Assembly (NCBI GenBank): GCA_018902545.1
Contig: JAHIQM010000019.1
Coordinates: 1-64,000 of the forward strand
DNA length: 64,000 bases
Direction: 5' to 3'
DNA from: Pseudomonadota bacterium
GTDB taxonomy: Bacteria; Desulfobacterota; Desulfovibrionia; Desulfovibrionales; Desulfomicrobiaceae
Shown: positions 50,443 to 60,002 of the stretch, one piece after another
Position numbering within the stretch: position 1 is the first letter of the stretch
How the letters are laid out: every line of letters begins with the position of its first letter
Translations under genes and position numbers: made by a program
Notes under the pieces: model-generated
Database searches by the model: none
Seen by the model: the letters and a program-made list of their open reading frames with translations, nothing else
Told to the model about the DNA's origin: nothing

Positions 50443-50752
50443 GGGACGACGTTCCTCCGGGTTATCTGCTGTGCCGACGGGCCACGGGCGGGCGTGGCGA
50501 GCACAAATTTTCGTTATTTGCGTTGCAATGAAGGGCAGAACAGTGGAATATCCCGCACCCGAAGTCAAGTTTGACGCGGTTTAAAGGCTGCTCCAAAACG
50601 GCGATCTGCTTTGTCACGGCAGCAAAGCCAGACCCTCACGTATAAACGAGCACCCTTGCGGGCACACGTACGCTTCGGGCCTGGATTATCTTTGTTTCTC
50701 GCATTCCACCATTTTTTAAGCAGCCTGGATATTTGTATGTAGTAGCAGGCAG
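50443..50752. other. Gap between ileS and galE
   Basis: These 310 bp hold the ileS promoter region and the copy-B hairpin element. No T-box or other known leader is recognisable before ileS, and no gene is seen. Confidence 0.5.
50585..50726. repeat. Hairpin element, copy B of GGCCGTTC family
   Basis: The left end AGGCTGCTCCAAAACGG (50585-50601) and the right end CCATTTTTTAAGCAGCCT (50709-50726) are inverted. ACGGCGATCTGCT follows the left end as in copy A. The outer bases differ from copy A (GGCTGC against GGCCGC) but do so in both arms. Confidence 0.75.
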
Positions 50753-51730
50753 TTAGAGCCCCTTTTCCCACCTGTAGGCTGAGAGGGCGATGGCGTGGAT
50801 GTCGTCGTGGGCGGGTTTCCAATTCATGGTTGCGCGGATACGCGTCGGATCGGAGATGAGCGCGGGCGGATCCCCTGCCCGGCGGGGGCTTTCGATGACG
50901 GGGAAATCAACACCGCTGGCTTTTTTCACGGCGGCCGCGATCTCGCGCACCGAATAGCCGTGACCGTAGCCGCAGTTGAAGATGCCTGCCGGGTTGCCGG
51001 CCTCCAGATGGCCAAGCGCGAGCACATGGGCACCGGCCAGGTCGGTTACGTGGATGTAGTCGCGGATGCAGGTTCCGTCCGGGGTGTCGTAGTCTGTGCC
51101 GAAGATCTGCAGGGCATCCCTGCGGCCGAGCGCGGCCTGGGAGGCGACCTTGATCAGGTGCGTGGCGTCGGGCGTGGACTGGCCGATGCGCCCCTCGGGG
51201 TCGGCCCCGGCCACGTTGAAGTAGCGCAGGATGACGAACGAGAAACCCGGATGCGCGGCGGCTGTGTCCTCTATGACCCATTCACTCATGAGCTTGGTGC
51301 GGCCGTAGGGGTTGATTGGTCTGGTGGGGCTTTCCTCGGTTACTGCGGCGGTGTCCGGCATGCCGTAGACTGCGGCGGTGGAGGAGAAGACGAAGCGCGG
51401 GATGGCGTTTTTCACCGCCAGACGGATCAGTTCGGTGGTGTTGTTGGTGTTATTCATATAATACTTGAGCGGATTCTCCACCGACTCGGGCACGACGATG
51501 GAGCCCGCGAAATGCAGCACCGCTGAAAATTTTTCTTCGGCCATGAGGCGGTCCAGCACATCGGTCTGCGCCAGATCGCCGACCACGAGACGGGCCGGGG
51601 GCAGCACGGCTTCGGCTTTGCCCGTGGACAGGTTGTCGTAGACCACAACCTCGTAACCGGCCTCACCCAGGGCCAGCGTTGTGTGGGAACCAATATACCC
51701 GGCACCGCCGGTGACAAGAATCTTGGACAT
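50753..51730 (-). CDS. galE: UDP-glucose 4-epimerase
   Basis: This is a 325-residue SDR enzyme that interconverts UDP-glucose and UDP-galactose. The NAD site GGAGYIGSH is at residues 7-15, SSTAAVYG has the catalytic Ser/Thr, and the YxxxK pair is in NPYGRTK. YFNVAGADPEG and a C-terminal SDPTRIRATMNWKP complete the family picture. GAGGAG precedes the ATG at 51730. It stands alone, divergent from the M16 protease. Confidence 0.95.
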   Translation of the reverse strand: MSKILVTGGAGYIGSHTTLALGEAGYEVVVYDNLSTGKAEAVLPPARLVVGDLAQTDVLDRLMAEEKFSAVLHFAGSIVVPESVENPLKYYMNNTNNTTELIRLAVKNAIPRFVFSSTAAVYGMPDTAAVTEESPTRPINPYGRTKLMSEWVIEDTAAAHPGFSFVILRYFNVAGADPEGRIGQSTPDATHLIKVASQAALGRRDALQIFGTDYDTPDGTCIRDYIHVTDLAGAHVLALGHLEAGNPAGIFNCGYGHGYSVREIAAAVKKASGVDFPVIESPRRAGDPPALISDPTRIRATMNWKPAHDDIHAIALSAYRWEKGL

Positions 51731-51874
51731 GGAATTCTCCTCTTTGAGCATTGACTTCGAACTTCCACTCTTTACAGAAGTCCTTCGTACTTGCAAAGGG
51801 ACTGGTTTGCGAAAGTGCTCAGTCCAATCCTGCGCGACAGGCACAAAAACCGCTTCCAAGGAGATCAACCGCCC

Positions 51875-54781
51875 ATGACCACCGGATTCACCCGCGTTTC
51901 AACCACGTATGTCCAGGAAATTTCATCGCATGCCGATATCTTCGTGCACGACAGGACCGGGGCGCGCATCCTGTCCGTGAAAAGTGACGACGAGAACAAG
52001 GTCTTCGGCATCAGCTTTCGTACCCCGCCGTCGGACTCGACCGGCGTGGCGCACATCCTGGAGCATTCGGTGCTGTGCGGGTCGCGCAAGTACCCGGTCA
52101 AGGAGCCCTTCGTGGATCTGCTCAAAGGCTCGCTGCAGACCTTCCTGAACGCCATGACCTATCCGGACAAGACCTGCTATCCCGTGGCCAGCCAGAACCT
52201 GAAGGATTTCTACAATCTGGTCGACGTCTACCTCGACGCGGTCTTCTTCCCGCGCATCACCCCCGATATCTTCGAGCAGGAGGGCTGGCACCTCGACCTG
52301 CCTGCGGCGGGAAGCGAACTGGCCATCAAAGGCGTCGTATATAATGAAATGAAAGGGGTATACTCCTCCCCGGATTCGCAACTCTCCGAGCTCTCCCAGC
52401 AGTCCCTTTTCCCGGACACGACCTACGGCCTGGACTCCGGTGGCAACCCTTCCGCCATCACCAGTCTGACCTACGAACAATTTCTGGATTTCCACCGCAG
52501 TTTCTACCACCCGTCCAACGCCTGGATATTTTTCTACGGCGATGACGATCAGGAGTCCCGGCTCGAACTGCTGCGCGAATACCTGGATCAGTTCGACGCC
52601 CTGGACGTGCAGTCGGCCGTGGCGCTGCAAAAGCCCTTTGGCGCCCCGCGCGAGGTGCGCCGTGGCTTCGAGGCCATGGGCGAGGAGGAGGCCCTGGGCA
52701 TGCTGACCATGAACTGGCTGCTGCCCGGCAAGGAGGACGCCGAAACCGTGCTGGCCAGCAAGATCCTCGACGGTCTCCTGACCGGCATGAACGCCTCGCC
52801 CCTGCGCAAGGCGCTCATCGAGTCGGGCCTGGGCGAGGACCTGACTGGGGCGGGCGTTGAGCATGAGATGGCTCAGATGTACTATTCGGTGGGCATGAAG
52901 GGCGTGCTGCCGGAAAATTTTCAGGCCGTGCGCGACCTCATCGTCCAGACCCTTGAGGGCATCGTGGCTCGGGGCTTCGAGGACGACCTCATCGAGGCCG
53001 GGATCAATTCCGCCGAGTTCGATCTGCGCGAGAACAACACCGGTTCCTACCCGCGCGGACTCATCGTCATGCTCCGCGCTCTGGGTTCCTGGCTCTACGA
53101 CCGCGATCCGCTGGAGCTGGTCGCTTTCGAGAAGCCGCTGGCTGACCTCAAAGCGCGACTGGCGAAGAAAGAGAGAGTCTTCGAGGACCTCGTTGAGCGG
53201 AACATCCTGAAAAATCCGCATGCCAGCGTGGTAATGCTCGAACCCGAGGACGGTCATGGGGACACGGTGGAGCGGGAAGAGCAGGAGCTTATCCAGAGGC
53301 TGCGCGGGGCGCACACAGACCTGTCCGACGAGGAACTGGCGCGGCGCACGGAAGAGCTGCGGCGCATGCAGGAGGCCCCGGATTCTCCCGAAGCCCTGGC
53401 CACGCTGCCGTGTCTGTCACGTGAAGACATCGACCCACAGGTGCGCCTCACTCCGACAGAGGTGCGGGAGTGGGACGAGGTCACGGCGCTGCTGCACGAC
53501 CTGCCCACCAACGATATCTGCTACATGGATCTGGCCCTGGACATGAGCGCTGTGCCAGACCGCCTCATCCCTCTGGTTCCGCTGTTCGGCCGCGCCCTGA
53601 CCGAGATGGGCACCACGCAGGAGGACTACGTGTCCTTTTCCAAGCGTATCAACAGCAAGACCGGCGGGGTCTATGCCCGGAGCCTTTTGTCCCAGCGCGA
53701 GGACGGGCCAGCGCCTGTGGTCCGGCTGGTGGTGCGCGCCAAGGCCGTGAGCGGGCGCGTGGACGACATGCTGGGCATCGTGCGCGACGCCCTGACCCTG
53801 GCCCGCTTCGACGACCGCGAGCGCTTCCGCCAGATGGTGCTGGAGGAGAAGGCGGGCCTCGAACACGCCCTGGTGCCCTCGGGGCATCATTTCGTGGGCC
53901 TGCGCCTGCGGTCGCGTTTCAACGTGGCCGACAGCCTGCAGGAGCGCATGGGCGGCATCACGAACCTTTTCTTCCTGCGCGAGTTGGCCGTACGCATGGA
54001 CAATGACTGGAACGGCGTGCTGTCCGACCTGGAGGAGCTGCGCCGGGCCCTGGTGCGCAGGAACGGCGCGGTGCTGAACCTGACCATGGACGAGGCCATG
54101 ATCGCCAGGCATGGGGACGGGTTCCGCGCATTCATGGCCGGTTTGCCGGGCGTTACGACTCCCGCCGCATCCTGGTCCGCACCGGGTGAGACCGGAAACG
54201 AAGGGCTCGTCATCCCCGCCCAGGTCAACTACGTAGGCAAGGCCTGTGATCTGCATCAGGCCGGCTACCGTTTTCACGGATCGAGCCTGGTGGCGGTCAA
54301 GTACCTGCGTACGACCTGGCTGTGGGAGCAGGTCCGGGTGCTCGGCGGGGCTTACGGCGGCTTTTGCAATTACGGCCGCCTCTCGGGGCTGATGAGTTTT
54401 GGCTCCTACCGCGACCCCAACGTGACCTCCACTCTGGCCGCCTTCGACGGCAGCGGAAAGTTTCTGGAGACGGTGGGCCTGGACCGGGGCGAGCTGTTAA
54501 AGGCCATCATCGGCACCTCAGGGGATCTCGACCCGTACCAGTTGCCCGACTCCAAGGGCTTCACGGCCATGAGCCAGCATCTGGCCGGGGTGACCACCGA
54601 AACCCGCCAGCGCATCCGCGATGAGGTGCTGGCCACTGACGAGGTGCATTTCCGGGAATTTGGGACCCTGCTGCGTGAGGTCGCGTCCTCGGGTCTGGTC
54701 TGCGTGCTCGGCGGCGAAGACGCCCTGACCAAGGCCGGAGTTCAGGGCCTGAAACTGGATCAGACGATTCGTCTGCTTTAA
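51875..54781 (+). CDS. M16C (presequence-protease-like) zinc peptidase
   Basis: This is a 968-residue cytoplasmic peptidase with the inverted zinc motif HILEH near residue 55 and the third ligand Glu in VVYNEMKG about 80 residues later. Four M16 repeats form two halves, as in human PreP. M16C enzymes degrade unfolded short peptides. AAGGAG lies about 11 bases before the ATG at 51875. A possible -35 TTGACT (51751) stands in the gap to galE. It ends at a strong terminator. Confidence 0.94.
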   Translation: MTTGFTRVSTTYVQEISSHADIFVHDRTGARILSVKSDDENKVFGISFRTPPSDSTGVAHILEHSVLCGSRKYPVKEPFVDLLKGSLQTFLNAMTYPDKTCYPVASQNLKDFYNLVDVYLDAVFFPRITPDIFEQEGWHLDLPAAGSELAIKGVVYNEMKGVYSSPDSQLSELSQQSLFPDTTYGLDSGGNPSAITSLTYEQFLDFHRSFYHPSNAWIFFYGDDDQESRLELLREYLDQFDALDVQSAVALQKPFGAPREVRRGFEAMGEEEALGMLTMNWLLPGKEDAETVLASKILDGLLTGMNASPLRKALIESGLGEDLTGAGVEHEMAQMYYSVGMKGVLPENFQAVRDLIVQTLEGIVARGFEDDLIEAGINSAEFDLRENNTGSYPRGLIVMLRALGSWLYDRDPLELVAFEKPLADLKARLAKKERVFEDLVERNILKNPHASVVMLEPEDGHGDTVEREEQELIQRLRGAHTDLSDEELARRTEELRRMQEAPDSPEALATLPCLSREDIDPQVRLTPTEVREWDEVTALLHDLPTNDICYMDLALDMSAVPDRLIPLVPLFGRALTEMGTTQEDYVSFSKRINSKTGGVYARSLLSQREDGPAPVVRLVVRAKAVSGRVDDMLGIVRDALTLARFDDRERFRQMVLEEKAGLEHALVPSGHHFVGLRLRSRFNVADSLQERMGGITNLFFLRELAVRMDNDWNGVLSDLEELRRALVRRNGAVLNLTMDEAMIARHGDGFRAFMAGLPGVTTPAASWSAPGETGNEGLVIPAQVNYVGKACDLHQAGYRFHGSSLVAVKYLRTTWLWEQVRVLGGAYGGFCNYGRLSGLMSFGSYRDPNVTSTLAAFDGSGKFLETVGLDRGELLKAIIGTSGDLDPYQLPDSKGFTAMSQHLAGVTTETRQRIRDEVLATDEVHFREFGTLLREVASSGLVCVLGGEDALTKAGVQGLKLDQTIRLL

Positions 54782-54810
54782 TCGGACTTCTTGTCGTAAT
54801 CTGTCCATGG

Positions 54811-54846
54811 CCGCACGTCGCAGTCTTGCCGCGTGCGGTTTTTTTT
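54811..54846 (+). terminator. Terminator after M16C gene
   Basis: CCGCACG (54811-54817) pairs with CGTGCGG (54832-54838), followed by eight T residues. Confidence 0.85.
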
Positions 54847-54972
54847 CGGCCTCTGCTTTGATTTTAAAAAGGTTTTGATAAATTATGGAGCTCGTGGCAT
54901 GAATCTGGAACAAGCTGGACCGGCTTGCGCAATTTCTTGGCCGGACTGACTTCAAGCATGCGGAGACCTTTG

Positions 54973-56541
54973 ATGAATGACATGGCCCCAAGCATTTTTC
55001 CACCCACTTCCGACGAGCTTTTCTTTGCCGACGAGCAGGAAACCGGGCTGTCCCGGACCCTGCCGGGCTGGAAGCTGCTCATCGTCGACGACGAGGAGGA
55101 AGTGCACGTCATCACGAAGATGGTGCTCGAAGGGCTCAGTTTTTCCGGCAGGGGCCTGACGTTCCTGAGCGCCTATTCCGCAGCCCAGGCCCGCGAAATC
55201 CTGCGCGAGCATCGCGACATCGCCGTCATCCTCCTCGACGTGGTCATGGAGACGGGGCAGGCGGGCCTTGAACTGATCGAATTCATCCGCTCGGAACTCG
55301 GCAACCGCTCCGTGCGGATTATCCTGCGCACCGGGCAGCCCGGGCAGGCCCCGGAGCGGGAGGTCATCACCCGCTACGACATCAACGACTACAAGCACAA
55401 AACAGAGCTCACCGCTCAGAAGCTCTTTTCCACCGTGACCACGGCCATCCGCTCCTACCGGGACTTGAACGTTATCGAAAAGAGCAGACAGGGCCTGAAT
55501 TTGATTATCGATTCCACCAGAGGGCTTTTCGAGCCGCGTAACTTGATCCTTTTCGCGCGCGGGGTGCTCGACCAGATGAATACGCTGTTGCGCATCAACG
55601 AAGACAGCCTTTTTCTGCACTCACCTTCGGGATTTGCGGCCACGGTTCGGGACGGGGATATCGCCGTTCTTGCGGGCACGGGCGAATTTGGCCATTGCGG
55701 GGTGGAAGATGTGAGCTGTGCGCTGGAAGACTCCGTGACGCAGCTCCTGCAGAAGGCCCTGCGGCAAAGAGGCGGTGTCTTTGGCGAAGACTTCTTTGTG
55801 CAGTATTTTCGCTCCCGGCGCGGGTCCGAGAACCTTCTCTATTTCCGTCTCGACCGCTCCCTCAATCCCTTTGAGCGCAGGCTTGTAGAAGTTTTTTCCA
55901 GAAACGTGGCCGTGGCCCTGGACAACATGCTCCTGAACACGGAGCTCATGCACGCCCAGAAGGAGATCATCCTGACCCTTGGAGAATGCGTGGAGTCGCG
56001 CTCCAAGGAGACGGCGGGACATGTGCGCCGCGTGTCGGAGTGCTGCAGGCTTCTGGCTGCGCAGCTCGGTTTCGAGGAGCAGGAGGTGGATCTGGTGCGC
56101 CTGGCCTCGCCCATGCATGATGTGGGCAAGATCGGCATTCCCGACTCCATTCTGCTCAAGCCCGGCAAGCTGAGCGCGGAAGAGTTCGAGATCATGAAGA
56201 CGCACACCCTGCTTGGCTACCAGATTTTGAAGGGTTCAAGCCGCCCCATCATGCAGGCCGCGGCGGTCATCGCCCACGAGCATCACGAACGCTGGAACGG
56301 GAGCGGTTATCCCCGTGGCCTGGCCGGAGAGGATATCCACCCGTACGGGCGCATCGTCTGCCTGGTGGATGTGTTCGATTCGCTCTTGTCGCGCAGGGTC
56401 TACAAAGAGCCCTGGCCTCTGGAGCAGGTGCGCGAGTTCATCCTGTCCCAGCGCGGGGAGATGTTTGACCCGCGCATGGTTGATGCGATGCTCGTGGAGC
56501 AGGATGCTTATGTGGCTATCCGTCAAGAATTTCCCGATTGA
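54973..56541 (+). CDS. REC-DUF3369-HD-GYP protein, tandem copy 1
   Basis: This is a 522-residue response regulator. Residues 30-155 are a receiver (KLLIVDDEEEVHVITKMVL, VILLDVVMETGQAGLELI). Residues 165-330 are a DUF3369-type sensory domain (RSYRDLNVIEKSRQGLNLII; FARGVLDQMNTLL). The HD-GYP domain has SPMHDVGKIGIPD (His382-Asp383) and HHERWNGSGYP (Gly445-Tyr446-Pro447), so it is expected to be active. GGAG precedes the ATG at 54973. It is the first of three close paralogues in one run and probably regulates c-di-GMP breakdown on phosphorylation. Confidence 0.94.
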   Translation: MNDMAPSIFPPTSDELFFADEQETGLSRTLPGWKLLIVDDEEEVHVITKMVLEGLSFSGRGLTFLSAYSAAQAREILREHRDIAVILLDVVMETGQAGLELIEFIRSELGNRSVRIILRTGQPGQAPEREVITRYDINDYKHKTELTAQKLFSTVTTAIRSYRDLNVIEKSRQGLNLIIDSTRGLFEPRNLILFARGVLDQMNTLLRINEDSLFLHSPSGFAATVRDGDIAVLAGTGEFGHCGVEDVSCALEDSVTQLLQKALRQRGGVFGEDFFVQYFRSRRGSENLLYFRLDRSLNPFERRLVEVFSRNVAVALDNMLLNTELMHAQKEIILTLGECVESRSKETAGHVRRVSECCRLLAAQLGFEEQEVDLVRLASPMHDVGKIGIPDSILLKPGKLSAEEFEIMKTHTLLGYQILKGSSRPIMQAAAVIAHEHHERWNGSGYPRGLAGEDIHPYGRIVCLVDVFDSLLSRRVYKEPWPLEQVREFILSQRGEMFDPRMVDAMLVEQDAYVAIRQEFPD

Positions 56542-56565
56542 TTCCGTCTGAATGGAGCCCAGCTG

Positions 56566-58095
56566 ATGAAACCCGATCAAATGATGGAAGAAGTCCATTT
56601 CGCCGACGAGACTCCGGCCCCGCAATCCGAGAGCCGCGAGCGTTGGAAGGTCATGATCGTGGATGACGATGACTTCGTGCACAAGGTCACGGAGCTGACT
56701 CTTGGGGACTATCATTACCAGAACGCACCCGTTCAGTACCTGCACGCCTATTCCGCAGCCGAAGCCCGCGCCCTTTTGCGGGATCATCCGGACACTGCGG
56801 TGATCCTGCTCGATGTGGTCATGGAGACGGAGAACGCGGGCCTGGAGTTCGCGCGACACGTGCGCCAGGAAGCGGGTAACGCTTTTGTGCGCATCATCCT
56901 GCGCACGGGCCAGCCCGGACAGGCCCCGGAACGCAAGGTCATCACCGAATACGACATCAACGATTACAAGCACAAGGCGGAGCTCAGCGAGCAGCGCCTG
57001 TTCACCTCCATCACTGCGGCCATCCGCTCCTACCGCGATCTGCGCACCATTGAGCTTGGCCGGTTGGGGCTGCAAGAGATCATCAGCGCCTCCTCGGCCC
57101 TGTTCGCGGCCTGCTCGGTCCAGGATTTCTTTGTCCTGGCCCTGGAGCACATTCTGCGCACCGGGCGATGCACGGGCTCCTGCTTCCGGGAGCACGCGCT
57201 GGTGGCCCTGTGCGTCGAGGGCGGGTTCGAGGTGCTGGAGTCCCGCGGTTTGGCTGCAAGTCCTGTAGAAGCGCTCACGAGTCGGATGCATGAACTCAAT
57301 CAGCGTGCGATCAGGGAGGGCTCGGTACTGGTGCTGGAGCAGGAGTTCGCGGCCAGGTTTTTCAATACGCACACGGACCAGAACTATTTCTTTCATGTCT
57401 TTTTCGGTCGTCCCTTGAGCGAGACGGAGCAGGGTCTTCTGCACATCCTCGGCGGCAACATCGCCGTGGCTTTGAGCAACCTCTTCCTGACCGAGGAGAT
57501 CGTGGCCACGCAGCGGGAGGTTGTGTTGACCCTGGGCGAGGTGGTGGAGACCCGTTCCAAGGAGACGGCCCATCACGTCAAACGCGTGGCCGAATATTCC
57601 TATCTGCTGGCGGTCAAGGCCGGGCTGTCCGACGAGCGGTCGCACCTGTTGCGTATGGCCTCGCCCATGCACGATGTGGGCAAGATCGGCATCCCCGACT
57701 CCATACTCTTCAAGCCCGCCAAGCTCACCGACGAAGAGTTCTCGATCATCAAAACCCATACCGTCATTGGCCACTCCATCCTCAAGGCGTCGCATCGCCG
57801 CATCATGCGCACCGCAGCGACTATCGCCCTGCAGCACCACGAGCACTGGGACGGCGGCGGCTATCCTCACGGCCTGGTGGAGGACGAAACGCACATCTTC
57901 GGACGCATCACGGCCCTGGCCGATGTCTTCGACGCCCTGTCCTGCGATCGGGTCTACAAGAAGGCGTGGCCCTTGAGCGAGGTCGTGGAATATCTTCGGG
58001 AGAAGAGAGGCAGGCAGTTCGATCCGGTCCTGGTCGACATTTTTCTGGAGAATCTGGACGAGATACTGGCCATCCGCGCCATGTATCCGGACTGA
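56566..58095 (+). CDS. REC-DUF3369-HD-GYP protein, tandem copy 2
   Basis: This is a 509-residue paralogue of the previous gene with the same order of domains: receiver (KVMIVDDDDFVHKVTEL), DUF3369-type middle (RLGLQEIISASSALFAACSV), and HD-GYP with SPMHDVGKIGIPD (His369-Asp370) and HHEHWDGGGYP (Gly432-Tyr433-Pro434). Both catalytic motifs are intact. The middle domain has diverged most, which suggests a different signal. GGAG lies eight bases before the ATG; the spacing from copy 1 is 24 bp. Confidence 0.94.
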   Translation: MKPDQMMEEVHFADETPAPQSESRERWKVMIVDDDDFVHKVTELTLGDYHYQNAPVQYLHAYSAAEARALLRDHPDTAVILLDVVMETENAGLEFARHVRQEAGNAFVRIILRTGQPGQAPERKVITEYDINDYKHKAELSEQRLFTSITAAIRSYRDLRTIELGRLGLQEIISASSALFAACSVQDFFVLALEHILRTGRCTGSCFREHALVALCVEGGFEVLESRGLAASPVEALTSRMHELNQRAIREGSVLVLEQEFAARFFNTHTDQNYFFHVFFGRPLSETEQGLLHILGGNIAVALSNLFLTEEIVATQREVVLTLGEVVETRSKETAHHVKRVAEYSYLLAVKAGLSDERSHLLRMASPMHDVGKIGIPDSILFKPAKLTDEEFSIIKTHTVIGHSILKASHRRIMRTAATIALQHHEHWDGGGYPHGLVEDETHIFGRITALADVFDALSCDRVYKKAWPLSEVVEYLREKRGRQFDPVLVDIFLENLDEILAIRAMYPD

Positions 58096-58115
58096 AACGC
58101 TCGGACGGAGGGTTC

Positions 58116-59711
58116 ATGACCGGTAACGAGTTGCGCGAAGACATTGTCTTTGCCGCCGAGGATGCCGCCGAGGCATCATTCCGCGAACGCAAGGCCTGGA
58201 AGCTGCTGATCGTCGATGACGAGGAGGACGTGCACAGCATCACGCGCATGGTTCTGGAGGGCTTCGAGTTCGAGGGCGGACGGTTGGAGTTTTTGAGCGC
58301 CTTCAGCGCGGAGGAGGGCAGGCGGGTCCTGGCCGCCAATCCTGACGTGGCGGTCATGCTTCTCGACGTGGTCATGGAGACCGGTCATGCGGGCCTCGAT
58401 CTGGCCAGACAGGTGCGCGAGGAGTTGGGCAACAGGCTGGTGCGCATCATCCTGCGTACGGGTCAGCCCGGCCAGGCTCCGGAGCGGCAGGTCATCATCA
58501 ATTACGACATCAACGACTACAAGAGTAAATCCGAACTTACGGCGCAGAAGCTTTTCACCGCCGTGACCACGGGCATCCGTTCCTACCGCGACCTGCGGGC
58601 CATCGATTCCAGCCGGCAGGGCCTCGAAGACATCATCGCCGCCTCGGCGGATCTGTTCCAGGCCGACAGCCTGGAGTTGTTCGCGCGCGGAGTGCTGACC
58701 CAGATGACCTCGCTCTTGCATCTGGAAGACAGCTCCATGTACATGGGTGATGCTTCAGGGCTCGCGGCCCGGGACAGATACGACGATTTCATCATTGTCG
58801 CGGGCACTGGCGATTTCGCCAACCAGGAGGCCCGCTTGGCCAGCGAGGTGCTCGACGCCCAGGAGATGGCTCTCATCCGCCGGGCCTCGCATGAGGACCA
58901 GTGTTTTTTCAGCCATTCCAGCTACGCAGGGTGCTTCGGCATGGCCAGCGGGGGGCGGCATGTGCTCTTTTTGCGTCTGCGGCGTGAACTGTCTGTTCTG
59001 GAGCGGGATCTGGTCCAGGTGTTCGCGGCCAACGTGACCGTGGCCTTCGAAAATCTGCAGCTCAATCAGGAGATCGCCCGGACCCACCGCGAGGTCATTT
59101 TCACCTTGGGCGAGGTGGTGGAAAACCGCGCCCTGGTAGGGGGCATGCATGTGCACCGCGTGGCGGAGATGGCCTGGCTGTTGGGGCGTCACGCAGGCTT
59201 GCCTGTGGAGGATTGCGACCTGCTGCGCCTGGCCATGCCCATGCACGACGTGGGCAAGGTGGCCATCCCCGACAGCGTGCTGCTCAAGAGCGGTCCATTG
59301 GACGAGGCCGAGCGCCGCATCATCGAGCAGCACCCGCGCCTGGGCTTCGATATTCTGAACCGCTCCGGCAACCACATCATGCAGGCTGCGGCGCGCATCG
59401 CCCTGGAACACCAGGAGTCATGGGACGGCAGCGGCTATCCGGCAGGCCTCAGAGGAGAGGCAATCCACGTTTTCGGTCGCATCGCGCGGGTCGTGGATGT
59501 GCTCGACAGCCTGCTCAGTCGCCGAGTCTACAAGGAGCCCTGGAGTGTGTCCGAGGCGCTGGCGCATCTTGAGGAGCAGCGCGGACGCATGCTTGATCCC
59601 ACGCTTGTGGACACGCTCTTGCGGCACAGGGACGAATTTCTGTCCCTGCGGGAGGAGATTATCCAGCAGAGTCAGGATCTTAAAATGGCCGAAGTCGAAA
59701 AAAATCCTTGA
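58116..59711 (+). CDS. REC-DUF3369-HD-GYP protein, tandem copy 3 (HQE variant)
   Basis: This is a 531-residue third paralogue. Receiver (KLLIVDDEEDVHSITRMVL) and DUF3369 parts (SSRQGLEDIIAASADLF) are complete. The HD-GYP domain has MPMHDVGKVAIPD (His377-Asp378), but the HHE motif reads HQE (His432-Gln433-Glu434) before SWDGSGYP. The lost His is a metal ligand in HD-GYP enzymes with a three-metal site, so activity may be lowered or altered. GGAGGG lies close before the ATG at 58116. The tRNA-Tyr gene follows 37 bp later. Confidence 0.93.
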   Translation: MTGNELREDIVFAAEDAAEASFRERKAWKLLIVDDEEDVHSITRMVLEGFEFEGGRLEFLSAFSAEEGRRVLAANPDVAVMLLDVVMETGHAGLDLARQVREELGNRLVRIILRTGQPGQAPERQVIINYDINDYKSKSELTAQKLFTAVTTGIRSYRDLRAIDSSRQGLEDIIAASADLFQADSLELFARGVLTQMTSLLHLEDSSMYMGDASGLAARDRYDDFIIVAGTGDFANQEARLASEVLDAQEMALIRRASHEDQCFFSHSSYAGCFGMASGGRHVLFLRLRRELSVLERDLVQVFAANVTVAFENLQLNQEIARTHREVIFTLGEVVENRALVGGMHVHRVAEMAWLLGRHAGLPVEDCDLLRLAMPMHDVGKVAIPDSVLLKSGPLDEAERRIIEQHPRLGFDILNRSGNHIMQAAARIALEHQESWDGSGYPAGLRGEAIHVFGRIARVVDVLDSLLSRRVYKEPWSVSEALAHLEEQRGRMLDPTLVDTLLRHRDEFLSLREEIIQQSQDLKMAEVEKNP

Positions 59712-59748
59712 CCGCCGCCCCCGGCTCATCTATCAACCGCCTCTGTCC

Positions 59749-59834
59749 GGAGGGGTTCCCGAGTGGCCAAAGGGAACAGACTGTAAATCTGTCGTCGTAC
59801 GACTTCGGAGGTTCAAATCCTCCCCCCTCCACCA
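59749..59834 (+). tRNA. tRNA-Tyr (anticodon GTA)
   Basis: This is an 86-nt class II tRNA with encoded CCA. Acceptor arms GGAGGGG and CCCCTCC pair fully; the T-arm is GGAGG-TTCAAAT-CCTCC. The anticodon stem ACAGA/TCTGT encloses CTGTAAA with GTA at 59783-59785. The long variable arm (GTCGTACGAC) fits bacterial tRNA-Tyr. Confidence 0.97.
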
Positions 59835-59844
59835 CATGCCGACC

Positions 59845-59872
59845 AAGCCCGCCTTCAAAGCGGGTTTTTTTT
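59845..59872 (+). terminator. Terminator after tRNA-Tyr
   Basis: CCCGC (59848-59852) pairs with GCGGG (59860-59864) and is followed by eight T residues. Confidence 0.85.
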
Positions 59873-60002
59873 GGCCTTGCGCCCAGGCTGGCCAAGGCCG
59901 TGCACAACGCGAAACCTTGCGCCAGTCGGCCGATTCTCCTTGCGAAAACCTTGCGGGTGTTTAACAAGAAAAGTTGAACATATTTACATCCCGGAGGTCG
60001 CC

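Noticed and set aside
47611-50574. Plus-strand open frame of nearly 1000 codons opposite ileS
   Set aside because: It is fully antisense to isoleucyl-tRNA synthetase, has a His/Gly/Val-rich low-information composition and lacks a ribosome site.
50443-50584. T-box leader before ileS
   Set aside because: No T-box sequence or terminator/antiterminator pair is visible, and the class is rare in this group.
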